This document shows, piece by piece, positions 1 to 8,336 of a stretch of DNA of 64,000 nt. The notes beneath the pieces are model-generated. The model had not been told where the DNA came from. It did no database searches and was given only the letters and a program-made list of their open reading frames with translations. The position numbers and the translations under genes were made by a program. The DNA comes from QHXW01 sp963752965 (GTDB lineage Bacteria; Acidobacteriota; Terriglobia; Bryobacterales; Bryobacteraceae). Position 1 is the stretch's first letter. Every line of letters starts with the position of its first letter. The stretch covers positions 434,001-498,000 of the forward strand of contig CAVWAJ010000009.1 of NCBI GenBank assembly GCA_963752965.1. The letters are read 5' to 3'.

Positions 1-792
1 CGCGATCACCGGCTCGAGCGCATAAATCAAGGCAGTGCGCATAGGCGTTGTGTGCTGTTGCGCCCAAGCCTGCACCGTGAACGCCAGCGCCGTGGCCAAC
101 AGCCCGGTGAGGCCCAGAGCGGCCAGCACAACCGGGCTCGGATGTATCACGGGCGTTTCGACCCACCAGAAAGTTGTCAGACCGAGCACCGCCGCCACCA
201 CCACCTGCATGAGCGACAACGACTCAAAGCCGATCCGCCCGGAGTAGTGCCCCACGGCAATGATGTGCGCCGCGAAAGCGACAGCGCAGAGCAATGTCAG
301 CCAATCTCCTCGTCCGATGGTCAACGTATCACCCTGAAGCGTCATCAGCCCCATGCCAGCGGTGGCGCATAGCGCACCGGCCAACTCAAAAAACCGCGGC
401 CTACTCAAATAGACGAGGCACGTGAGCAAAGGTACCAAGGGGATGGCGAGACCGGTGATGAACGCGGACTTGGATGCGGTGGTGAATTGCAGGCCCACGG
501 TTTGGAACAGGTAGCCGGCAAAAAGGCAGCCTCCGGCGATGAGGCCGCCGCGCGTGGGGCGGAAGCGCGCGCGCCCGCGGAACAAAAGCGCCAGGGCCAC
601 GGAGGCAATGCCGAAGCGGATGGTGAGAAACAGGATGGGCGAGATGTTTTTCAGCGCCGCCTGCACCAGCACAAACGTCGAGCCCCAGATGAGCGTATTG
701 CCGGCTAGCGCGGCATCGGCACGCCAGGTGCGTGCTTGCGCGCGAACTCCTGCTCCACAGGGAAGAAGAATGCCCTCGCCCTCAGGCGTCAT
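1..792 (-). CDS. EamA/DMT-family transporter, 3' end outside window
   Basis: The minus strand is open from an ATG at 792 to the left edge (264 codons, C-terminus missing). The product is hydrophobic throughout, with the drug/metabolite transporter signatures AGNTLIWGSTFVLVQ near residue 30 and, in the second half, QQHTTPMRTALIYALEPV, the usual end of the second EamA repeat. The family exports amino acids or metabolites across the inner membrane; the substrate cannot be told from sequence. The start codon overlaps the stop of the upstream M20 peptidase gene in an ATGA arrangement, so the two genes are probably translationally coupled. That suggests the transporter handles a product or substrate of the peptidase, which is inference. 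Roughly 20-30 residues are missing by comparison with typical family length. Confidence 0.85.
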   Translation of the reverse strand, partial: MTPEGEGILLPCGAGVRAQARTWRADAALAGNTLIWGSTFVLVQAALKNISPILFLTIRFGIASVALALLFRGRARFRPTRGGLIAGGCLFAGYLFQTVGLQFTTASKSAFITGLAIPLVPLLTCLVYLSRPRFFELAGALCATAGMGLMTLQGDTLTIGRGDWLTLLCAVAFAAHIIAVGHYSGRIGFESLSLMQVVVAAVLGLTTFWWVETPVIHPSPVVLAALGLTGLLATALAFTVQAWAQQHTTPMRTALIYALEPVIA

Positions 793-2018
793 TCGGCGTT
801 TCGTGGGCCGCGCAGCAGAAGACTGAGCGTCAGGAAAATGCGTTTCAGCCCGAGGTCACGGCCCTCGGGGTTGTACCATTCTTTGGCGGTGTGGGCGCCG
901 CCGCCCAGCCCCCCGGTGCCGATCGAAATGGCGGGAATGCCGAGCGACAGCGGGATATTGGCGTCGGTGGAAGAGCAATCGAGACGCGAGCGGATGCCCA
1001 GGTACGCATCCACGGCCCGGATATAACTCAAGACCGGGGTCTGCTGGTCCAGCTCCCCCGCGGGACGCGAGCCGATTTCCTTGATTTTCGCCGTCACTTT
1101 GCCGCCGGTCGCGCGCTGGTTTTCCTGCTCCTGCGCCCGCTCCACGGCGGAGTTCAACAGCGCGACCAGCTCATCCATCTTTTCATTGCTTTCGGAACGG
1201 ATGTCGACCTTGGCACGGGCCAGCGCGGGAATGGAGTTGATGCTGGTGCCACCGTCGATGAGGCCGACATTCAGTGACGCGCGCGGCAATCCGTTCACCT
1301 TGGCCTCGGAAAAAAGCGCGACCGCGCGGCTCAGCGCGTGGACCGGATTGCCAACGCCGTAGTCGCTCCAACTGTGGCCGCCCGGGCCGGTGATGGTGAC
1401 TTCGAAGCGGCGGCTGCCGAGCGCGCGCGTGGTGATGTGTTCGGTGGAAGCGCCATCCAGAACGAGAAAAGCTGCGACCTCGCGAGCCAGATCGGACTTG
1501 CACAGCCAGCGCATACCGGTGAGGTTGCCTTCACCCTCCTCGCCGATATTGCCGATGAGCACCGGCTCGGCGTGAACATCCTCGATTTCGGGCGACGCCT
1601 TCATGGCGCGTGCGATGGCGAGCAGCGCGGCGAGACCGGCGCCGTTGTCGGAAACACCGGGGCCGTGGAGGTTGCCATCCGGCCCGACCGTGATGTCTTC
1701 CTTGGTGCGTGGCGCGAGGACCGTATCCAGATGCGCGGTGACCGCGATGTACGGGCCGCGCGGCTTTTCGTTGGCAAACGCCACGACATTGCCGGCGCGG
1801 TCAATCTGCGCTTTCCATCCAAAGCCGCGAAGCTGGGCGGCCATCCACTCGGCGCGCTGCTGTTCAAGGAAGGTGGCGGCGGGGATGCGGCAGAGCTCGA
1901 GCTGAATTTCGTTGATCCACTGCTTCTCCCGCGTGAACCATTGCAGACACTCCCGCACACCGCGCAGTTGCGCAACCCCTGCGACGGGAACCAACGTGGG
2001 CGCGAGATTGGCCGCCAT
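789..2018 (-). CDS. M20-family metallopeptidase (PepT/ArgE-like)
   Basis: This 409-residue protein has the di-zinc M20 layout. The first metal ligand motif is AHLDTV with His96 and Asp98, the bridging Asp is Asp124 in SDNGAG, and the general base/ligand pair is Glu160-Glu161 in GEEGEG. A dimerisation (lid) domain follows, then the late motif GGAHTAKEWY with the last zinc ligand. M20 enzymes cleave small peptides or N-acyl amino acids in the cytoplasm. No signal peptide is visible. The length fits the family. The ATG at 2018 has no strong ribosome-binding site in front of it, so a slightly different start is possible. The stop overlaps the start of the EamA transporter by four bases, so the pair is likely an operon. 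The substrate is unknown. Confidence 0.88.
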   Translation of the reverse strand: MAANLAPTLVPVAGVAQLRGVRECLQWFTREKQWINEIQLELCRIPAATFLEQQRAEWMAAQLRGFGWKAQIDRAGNVVAFANEKPRGPYIAVTAHLDTVLAPRTKEDITVGPDGNLHGPGVSDNGAGLAALLAIARAMKASPEIEDVHAEPVLIGNIGEEGEGNLTGMRWLCKSDLAREVAAFLVLDGASTEHITTRALGSRRFEVTITGPGGHSWSDYGVGNPVHALSRAVALFSEAKVNGLPRASLNVGLIDGGTSINSIPALARAKVDIRSESNEKMDELVALLNSAVERAQEQENQRATGGKVTAKIKEIGSRPAGELDQQTPVLSYIRAVDAYLGIRSRLDCSSTDANIPLSLGIPAISIGTGGLGGGAHTAKEWYNPEGRDLGLKRIFLTLSLLLRGPRNAE

Positions 2019-2486
2019 TGATTCGAGTGTACCGCAGGGGTGTGAAGGGACCGGGTGTGCGCGCGAGGAACGCGCCCAGCGCGATCCGGTAAAATGTGGC
2101 GACGGAGAGGATCGCTACAAGATCCACGAGTCCCATTCCCAAAAACTAGGCGACTACTTGCGGGGAATCCACCTCGTCGAGCCCGTTTTGCGGGGTCTAG
2201 TCTACGAGATGGCGATTCCTGGACAGATACGAGAAGAGTTTATCGAAAACGCCTCGGCCCGGAGCGCACGTCTTCGCCTCGACTCTCGTGTGCCGAGTCG
2301 TTTCCGATCAAGGCTAGCGACTTCTCGTCCAAGTTCGGTCTCCAGAAATCTTTCGTCCAACACAACTCGATGAACAGGAGCTCGCTGTGGTGCGGCGGGG
2401 CTCTCCGGAGGAACTTGAGGGCCAGGCACATATCGGCGAGAGAAAGCTGATCATCGAAATAGAAATAGAATAATGGTGTGAAATCA
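2019..2486. other. Intergenic stretch, no gene assigned
   Basis: This 468-base gap lies between the divergent M20 peptidase and CehA-like genes, so it must hold both promoters. Short open frames exist on both strands near 2200-2470, but none has a start with a ribosome-binding site or recognisable domain. Degenerate coding debris is possible but I cannot name it. Confidence 0.4.
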
Positions 2487-4166
2487 ATGGCCGAAACCAC
2501 AATATGCCCGCTACCTCGGGTTTTGGCTGCGACTGTATTCCTCTGCCTGATCGTGGCTGCCGGTTTCCAAACTATGCAATCCGGAGCTTTGGAGCTGACG
2601 ATCGTAGATGGCGACAGTGGGTTGCCGACACCGGCTCGCATTGAACTGCTGGACAACGATGCCAAAGGGTATATAGCCGACGACGCTCTACTTACCGGCG
2701 GCGATTGCAGCCGCTGCAGTGGTCTTCGCGAGTGTCCCGAGCTTTCGCAGGCGATTCTGGAAAAACTCCCTATTCGCCAGTCGAAGACCATCACGAACTA
2801 CACCGGAACAAACCAGTTTTATAGTACCGGAAAATCCAGGTTTGCTTCGTTGCCCGCGGGCTCGTACTTATTGCACGCTTACAAGGGATTCGAATTCAAT
2901 GTCGCGGAACGACGCTTTCGGATCGGGCCCGGGGAGGCCCTTAAGGTCACCGTGCCGCTCTCACGCTGGATCAACATGGAGCAGCAAGGTTGGTACAGCG
3001 CGGATGATCACTTGCACATCCCCCGGCCGGTGACCGCACTCAACCCGTCACTCTCCAAATGGATGCAGGCCGAAGATGTGCGGGTTGCGAATTTGCTTCA
3101 ACTCGGAGAGTCGACGGAATTCCGGAGTTCACCGCAGTACGCGTTTGGCAAACAGAGTTGGTATCGCGAGGGCGACTATCTGTTGGCGACTGGGCAGGAG
3201 AATCCCCGTACTGACTTTCGCGGCCACGGGATCATTTTAGGGGCAAACTCGGCGGTGAATTTTCCCTCTGCTTACCTGATCTACAGCAAGTTTTGGGAAG
3301 AAGCGAAGCGGCAGGGCGCTTTAAACGGGTACGCACACTTGGGCGTGGCAGTGGGCGCGACCTACGGACTGGCGATCGACTTGCCCTCCGGTCTTTTGGA
3401 CTTTTTGGAGGTCTTACAGTTTAACTTCGGCGAGCAGTGGTGGGCATGGTACGAAATCCTGAATACGGGTTTTCGGCTGGCCCCAACGGCGGGTACTGAT
3501 TATCCTTGCCTGCCCTCGTACCCGGGGGCCGAGCGTTTCTATACGAGGGTAGAGGGGCCCCTGACCTACGCGGCCTGGCTGGCTGGTGTGCGGCATGGAA
3601 GAACGTTCGTCAGCAACGGGCCGATGCTCGATTTCCGGGTCGCAGGCAAAGATATGGGTGACGAGGTCCTATTCGATAAGCCGACCACGGTTACCGTCGA
3701 AGGGCGCATCCGCTTTGATCCGTCACGAGACAGCATTCACGCCTTGGAACTGGTTGAGAAAGGCGAGATCATCCGCAGCTTTCCGCGGTTGAACAATTCG
3801 GCTGAAATCAGCTTCCGGGTTCCTTACGAAGTGAAGAGTAGCTCCTGGTTGGCAGTCCGCGCTAGAGGCCAAAAACTGCGCGAAGCTCCTCCGTTTCGTT
3901 TATCGCTCGCTCATTCCGCACCGGTTTACGTGACACTAAGGGGCGCGCCGTCGCTTTCACAGCAGCCATTGGCCAAGACAATGGCTCGCATCTGGCTTGC
4001 CCGGCTGGCGGATTTCGAGGCGCGTCTGGCGGAAGACAAGGTCCAGTACATGCTCTCGCCGTCTGGCCCGGAGACGACTGAGGCCGTAATTCGGAGAGAC
4101 CGAACCGCCCTTCTACGGGAAATTGAGGTTGCGAGAGCAAAATACCTGGACCTAGCGGACCGATAG
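2487..4166 (+). CDS. CehA/McbA-like secreted metallohydrolase (PHP type)
   Basis: A 559-residue protein starting MAETTICPLPRV; an in-frame GTG at 2478 is an alternative start. The N-terminus has a hydrophobic stretch (VLAATVFLCLIVAAGF) typical of a signal peptide, so export is likely. A Dx(L)H-type metal motif, DDHLHIPRP, sits near residues 173-180, as in CehA/McbA hydrolases of the PHP superfamily, and later motifs (GTDYPC, HGRTFVSNGPM) are also found in that group. The first part, with TIVDGDSGLPTPARIEL, resembles a carboxypeptidase-regulatory-like beta-sandwich. The family name comes from carbaryl-hydrolysing enzymes, but most members have unknown substrates; I infer only a metal-dependent esterase or phosphoesterase. 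It stands alone, with gaps of over 400 bases on both sides. Confidence 0.75.
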   Translation: MAETTICPLPRVLAATVFLCLIVAAGFQTMQSGALELTIVDGDSGLPTPARIELLDNDAKGYIADDALLTGGDCSRCSGLRECPELSQAILEKLPIRQSKTITNYTGTNQFYSTGKSRFASLPAGSYLLHAYKGFEFNVAERRFRIGPGEALKVTVPLSRWINMEQQGWYSADDHLHIPRPVTALNPSLSKWMQAEDVRVANLLQLGESTEFRSSPQYAFGKQSWYREGDYLLATGQENPRTDFRGHGIILGANSAVNFPSAYLIYSKFWEEAKRQGALNGYAHLGVAVGATYGLAIDLPSGLLDFLEVLQFNFGEQWWAWYEILNTGFRLAPTAGTDYPCLPSYPGAERFYTRVEGPLTYAAWLAGVRHGRTFVSNGPMLDFRVAGKDMGDEVLFDKPTTVTVEGRIRFDPSRDSIHALELVEKGEIIRSFPRLNNSAEISFRVPYEVKSSSWLAVRARGQKLREAPPFRLSLAHSAPVYVTLRGAPSLSQQPLAKTMARIWLARLADFEARLAEDKVQYMLSPSGPETTEAVIRRDRTALLREIEVARAKYLDLADR

Positions 4167-4647
4167 TGAACTCATTCGAGCGATCTACACGCTTCGCGGA
4201 CTTCACCGCGGTAGTCTGATCGTGAGAACCATTTTCTCCAACGCGCCCTGGCGAGTCGAGTACAGAGTGGGTCCGCTTGGCCAGGACGGTACTCAAGATC
4301 GTGACCGAACTAGCGAAGGGCATGCGGGATGCGAACGGTCCACTTGGACAGGGCGTGGCTATGCTTGTTCCCGGCAGTATTGGCCTGTTCTTGTCCCTTG
4401 GTCCGGAGTACTTTTGCGACAAGTGGTCGTTGAATGGCTGGGGACTGGGCGCTGGGGAAGTCCCCGAGGACTTCACTTGGCCGTGTAACGCGCATTTCGT
4501 TCATATGGGCGGCAACACGTAGTATAGGTCCCCCGTAACGTGGCTCCAATCGCATCACGTCTGCACCTTCAGCGGCGATCTTGGCAGGTCTTTCTCGAGG
4601 AGCTCGGGGCGCCTAAGCCACACGCGGACAGCCGCCGCCCCACACTC
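4167..4647. other. Intergenic stretch between convergent genes, nothing recognised
   Basis: This 481-base gap lies between the 3' ends of two convergent genes, so no promoter is needed here. The longest open frames (about 80 codons on either strand) lack recognisable domains and good starts. I see no tRNA, repeat or clear terminator. Confidence 0.4.
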
Positions 4648-6393
4648 TCACTTCACCTTCAGCACCACCACGGTTTGATCGTCGAACAGCTCGGGGTTGA
4701 AGCGGTCAAGGTCGGCAAAGATGGCGTCGAGCAACTGTTGCGCTGATTTCTTGGAATTGGCGCGGACCATATTCCCAAGCCGCCCACGGCCGTACTCTTG
4801 GCCTGCCGGGTTCATGTGATCGCTAATACCGTCGGAGTGGAGAATGACCACGTCGCCGGTCTGCGCCTGGAACGAGATTTCTTCGTATTCGCGATCGGGC
4901 AGTAGGCCGAGCGGCACGCCCTCCACGCGCAACTTGATGATCTCGCCCGCGCGGCAGATCATCGGGGGCAGACTGCCCGCGTTGGCCATTTCGAAAAGAC
5001 GCGTGTCGGGATGCCAGAGCAATACCAGCAACGTGACGTAGCGGGCTTCCACCTTGCGGGACACAAGCGCGTCGTTGAGGGCCTTCATTAGAGCGGCGGG
5101 ACTGCGGCGCCTCCGCACGGCCGTCCGCAGCAAGCCGGACATGAGCGAACCGTACAACGCAGCAGCGGCGCCCTTGCCGCTGACGTCGCCGAAGGCGACC
5201 GTGGCGTGGTCGTTGTCGTGCTCCGAAAAGTCGTAGATATCCCCGCTGATTTCGCGCGCCGGGCGCAGGCCGATGGCCACTTCGAGATTCACCAGGTCCG
5301 GCGCCTCGGTGGGCAACAGCCAGGTTTGCAGCTCGCGCGCGGCCTTCAGATCCTCTTCCATGCGCCGCTGACGCTGCGCCACTTCCTCGTAGAGCCGGGC
5401 ATTTTCCACGGACGTGGCGATTTGCGGCGCGAGCAGCGAGAGCGTGCGAACGTGATCTTCGGAGAAATAGGCCACGCGGTCGCTTTCCAGGTCCATGACG
5501 CCCACGACGCGATCGTGCACAATGAGCGGAATGGCCACTTCCGAACGCATGTCCGGATGCGAGGCAATGTAGCGGGGGTCGACTGAGGTATCGTCGACGA
5601 TGACCGGCTCGCGGGACTCCGCCGCGGCACCCGTGAGACCCTTGCCGAGTGGAACGTTGTCGATTCTCACGCGCTTGTCGTGCCGCACGCTCACCCGATG
5701 CCGCAGCACTCTATGCTGTTCGTCCACGAGCAGGATGCTGAAGGCGTCATAGTTGATCAGGCCGCGCACGGTCTCGGCGATTTTGCCGAGCAGCTCATCC
5801 AGCTCCAGAATCGAGGCGAACTCCTGCGAGATGCGGGAGAGCGTTCGCAAAGTCCGGTTCTGGCGCTCCACGCGGCGGTAGAGCCGGGCGTTGTCGATGG
5901 ACGCCGCGACCCGCGAGGCGATCAGGCGCAGCAGCGCGCGGTCGTATTCGGTATATGCGTTCTCGCGCGTGGACTGCACGTCGATGACGCCCACCAGGAG
6001 GTTGCGCGTCAGCATAGGGACCGCCAACTCGCTTCGGACGGCGTCGAGGGCGTTCAGGTAGCGCCGGTCCGCGTGGACATTGCCAACCAGGATGGGCTCG
6101 CGCTGCGCGGCCGCGGCGCCGGTAATTCCCTCCCCCAAGCGGATCGCGAGGCTGCGAATGACCTCCTCCCGATGCCCCACGGCGTACCGGATGCGGAGAT
6201 TCTGACGCCTTTCGCTGTAGAGCAGGATGGCGAACAATTCGTAGGGGATGACCTTCTTGACGATGGACGCGACGTTCGAGAGCAGCTCGTCCAGGTCGAG
6301 TGTGTTACTGGTGGCGGAGGTGACCTCGAGCAGGAAGTCGAGCAACTCGGAGCGCTCGCGGAACCGCACGGCGGATTTTCGCGTGGTCTGCAT
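4648..6393 (-). CDS. GAF-GAF-SpoIIE serine phosphatase (PP2C type)
   Basis: I set the start at the ATG at 6393 (MQTTRKSAVRF, 581 residues); the frame stays open upstream but reads as low-complexity antisense of the divergent transporter gene. Two GAF domains occupy roughly residues 30-170 and 190-335, each ending in the typical ATSVENARLYEE-like helix. A SpoIIE/PP2C phosphatase domain follows from about residue 360, with metal-binding motifs ISGDIYDF, FGDVSGKGAAAAL and HSDGISD. Such proteins sense small molecules or redox state through the GAF domains and dephosphorylate a serine on an anti-anti-sigma factor, or act as general signalling phosphatases. No anti-sigma partner gene lies nearby, so the target is unknown. 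It is divergent from the Ni/Co transporter with an 87-base shared promoter region. Confidence 0.9.
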   Translation of the reverse strand: MQTTRKSAVRFRERSELLDFLLEVTSATSNTLDLDELLSNVASIVKKVIPYELFAILLYSERRQNLRIRYAVGHREEVIRSLAIRLGEGITGAAAAQREPILVGNVHADRRYLNALDAVRSELAVPMLTRNLLVGVIDVQSTRENAYTEYDRALLRLIASRVAASIDNARLYRRVERQNRTLRTLSRISQEFASILELDELLGKIAETVRGLINYDAFSILLVDEQHRVLRHRVSVRHDKRVRIDNVPLGKGLTGAAAESREPVIVDDTSVDPRYIASHPDMRSEVAIPLIVHDRVVGVMDLESDRVAYFSEDHVRTLSLLAPQIATSVENARLYEEVAQRQRRMEEDLKAARELQTWLLPTEAPDLVNLEVAIGLRPAREISGDIYDFSEHDNDHATVAFGDVSGKGAAAALYGSLMSGLLRTAVRRRRSPAALMKALNDALVSRKVEARYVTLLVLLWHPDTRLFEMANAGSLPPMICRAGEIIKLRVEGVPLGLLPDREYEEISFQAQTGDVVILHSDGISDHMNPAGQEYGRGRLGNMVRANSKKSAQQLLDAIFADLDRFNPELFDDQTVVVLKVK

Positions 6394-6480
6394 GAATTCT
6401 TCCGGATATGCCGCTGACTTACGTCCGGCCTGGATCGAAATGCAATCCAAACCGTCGTACAATTCGTAGGGACCATTGTA

Positions 6481-7326
6481 ATGGAGAAATGGAAATCCCG
6501 CAGTCTGTGGACGGCAATGGCCCTGCTGACGGTTTCGCGTTTGCAAGCTTCTCCTCCAGGAACCGTGGTGCGCCGGGATTACCTCTCGCAGCTTCTCAAC
6601 CGGCATGAGATTCCGGTGAGCATGGTTTTGCTCGGCCTCGCCGTCGCGTTCAGCTTGGGAGCCATTCACGCGCTGTCTCCCGGCCATGGGAAAACCATTG
6701 TCGCGGCTTATCTGGTGGGCGCGCGCGGCACCGTAAAGCATGCGATTTTCCTCGGCGGGATGGTTACGTTCACCCACACCATTAGCGTCTTCTTCCTCGG
6801 TTTCACAACCCTGTTCCTTTCCCAATACGTGCTTCCGGAAAAGATCTACCCGGTGCTGGGCGCGATTTCCGGCCTATCGATCGTCTGGATTGGCGGCATG
6901 CTGCTCATCCATCGCGCGCAGCACCTTCGCGGTCACAGCCACATCCACGGGCCGCATGGCCACACCCACGCGCCAGAGGGCGAAGTCAACCTCGGAAGCT
7001 TGATAGCGTTAGGTGCCAGCGGCGGTCTGGTGCCCTGCCCTTCGGCGCTGGTGCTGCTGCTTAGTTCGATTGCATTAGGCCGCGTGGGGCTGGGCCTGGT
7101 GCTGCTCGTGAGCTTCAGCGCCGGCCTGGCGGCCGTGCTGATGGCCATCGGCGTCGCGGTCCTCTACGCGAAGCACTGGTTGCCGGACGGCCAAACGGCA
7201 GCCCGCCATCCGGCGTTCCGCTTGATCCCGGTTCTTTCCGCCGCAGTCATTGTGTGCATCGGCCTGGTGCTGACCGGTGTTTCGCTCGGCGTGATCCGGC
7301 CCGACCGCGTCTTGGGCCTCACATAA
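6481..7326 (+). CDS. Nickel/cobalt transporter, RcnA/NicO type
   Basis: A 281-residue membrane protein with about six transmembrane helices. It carries the NicO/RcnA signature HALSPGHGKTIVAAYLVG in the first helix and a histidine-rich cytoplasmic loop (HSHIHGPHGHTHAPEG, about residues 152-170), the usual metal-binding region of RcnA-like Ni/Co efflux proteins. The second half has GGLVPCPSALVLLL, another conserved transport motif. The N-terminus may be a cleaved signal peptide, as seen in some family members. The family includes both exporters and importers; the His-rich loop favours efflux or metal homeostasis, but direction is inference. No metal-responsive regulator gene is adjacent. Confidence 0.85.
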   Translation: MEKWKSRSLWTAMALLTVSRLQASPPGTVVRRDYLSQLLNRHEIPVSMVLLGLAVAFSLGAIHALSPGHGKTIVAAYLVGARGTVKHAIFLGGMVTFTHTISVFFLGFTTLFLSQYVLPEKIYPVLGAISGLSIVWIGGMLLIHRAQHLRGHSHIHGPHGHTHAPEGEVNLGSLIALGASGGLVPCPSALVLLLSSIALGRVGLGLVLLVSFSAGLAAVLMAIGVAVLYAKHWLPDGQTAARHPAFRLIPVLSAAVIVCIGLVLTGVSLGVIRPDRVLGLT

Positions 7327-7337
7327 ACTCGAACGAC

Positions 7338-8174
7338 TTAATCGATACCCACGACCTCGCCACTCAAGGACGGGATGGTGTAAAGCACGTATCCAGCCGT
7401 GTTTGCGTTTGTGATGGCGACACCGAGAACCAGGGGGACAAACTGCTGCCCGTTACTCGGTATGCGGAACGACCCGTAGAAATCCGACGGCAGATTGGGC
7501 AGCTTGTCGATTGCATTAAAGGAAATGTGTCCATTGGGAGCGACCGTAATGTCGGCGCTATCCACCATAATCCCCGTGCCCCCATCGTAAGCCTCGACGG
7601 TAAGTTGCAGTGTGTTAAGGACAGACGGGTTGTAAAACGCGAATGCAGTGGATTGGTTACCCCCGTCGACGAGGAACGCCGTGGTGGTATTTACCGCCGG
7701 CACCCCAATGCCAGTGATCCGATCACCTTCAGTGGTGGTGTACCAATACGTAACTCCCCCAATGACGAAAGAACTGCAATTCAACTCAGCCCCACCACTC
7801 AGCGGGGTCGAACTGCCGTCGCCGAGGCCGCTTGTCGAAAAGGTAGCCGTTTGTCCGAACGGAACAGTGAACGTGTAGCTGCTCTGTGGGGGATTCGTTG
7901 CCGCCACCTTCGCGCGGGCGCGAAACGATGCCACCGATCCCGCGCGCGACGTAGCGTACACCAGATTGAGCAGATTGCCCGTGTCGTTGAACGTGCTGAA
8001 CGTACAAGAGGCGGTGCCGCTGGTCGCAGGGTTGTAAACCGATATCTGGGAAAAGAATCCACCTCCGTCGGCTATATGGGCGATGTATAGATCAACCTGA
8101 GCGCTTAACCGCGGCGCTCCGCCCAGAAGAGATGCGAGGCATGCAACAAACGTAATGTGAAACCGTACTGTCAT
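7338..8174 (-). CDS. Secreted protein of unknown function
   Basis: A 278-residue product with a clear signal peptide (MTVRFHITFVACLASLLGGAPRLSA, predicted cleavage before QVD). The start at 8174 is fixed by an AAGGAGG ribosome-binding site at 8181-8187; the open frame extends 20 codons further but without such a site. The mature part is rich in Ser, Thr, Gly and Asn with few charged residues and reads as all-beta; phrases such as YIAHIADGGGFFSQISVYNP and AFLVDGGNQSTAFAFYNP resemble proteins common in Acidobacteriota that I cannot assign to a named family. It is likely periplasmic or extracellular. It lies convergent with the Ni/Co transporter and divergent from the kinase. Confidence 0.75.
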   Translation of the reverse strand: MTVRFHITFVACLASLLGGAPRLSAQVDLYIAHIADGGGFFSQISVYNPATSGTASCTFSTFNDTGNLLNLVYATSRAGSVASFRARAKVAATNPPQSSYTFTVPFGQTATFSTSGLGDGSSTPLSGGAELNCSSFVIGGVTYWYTTTEGDRITGIGVPAVNTTTAFLVDGGNQSTAFAFYNPSVLNTLQLTVEAYDGGTGIMVDSADITVAPNGHISFNAIDKLPNLPSDFYGSFRIPSNGQQFVPLVLGVAITNANTAGYVLYTIPSLSGEVVGID

Positions 8175-8336
8175 GGGGGTCCTCCTTGCCCTTGGGATGG
8201 GGGATATCATAAGGATTTTCTTGGTAGTGCGCAATCCGGTAGTGTGTTAAATCTGACACAGCGCACCAGCCAGCGCTCTGTTGGAAGACTCTGATACGAT
8301 GACACCGTAGAACAGGCATTCGCGCCTGCCTCACCA

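Noticed and set aside
6931..6985. Short repeated CAC/CAT-rich tract as a possible CRISPR-like or simple repeat
   Set aside because: It is the coding sequence of the His-rich loop of the Ni/Co transporter. No CRISPR array is present in the window.
8243..8260. TGTGT-N8-ACACA inverted repeat between the secreted protein and kinase genes, as a Crp-like site
   Set aside because: The half-site spacing is not that of Crp, and a 5-base repeat is expected by chance.
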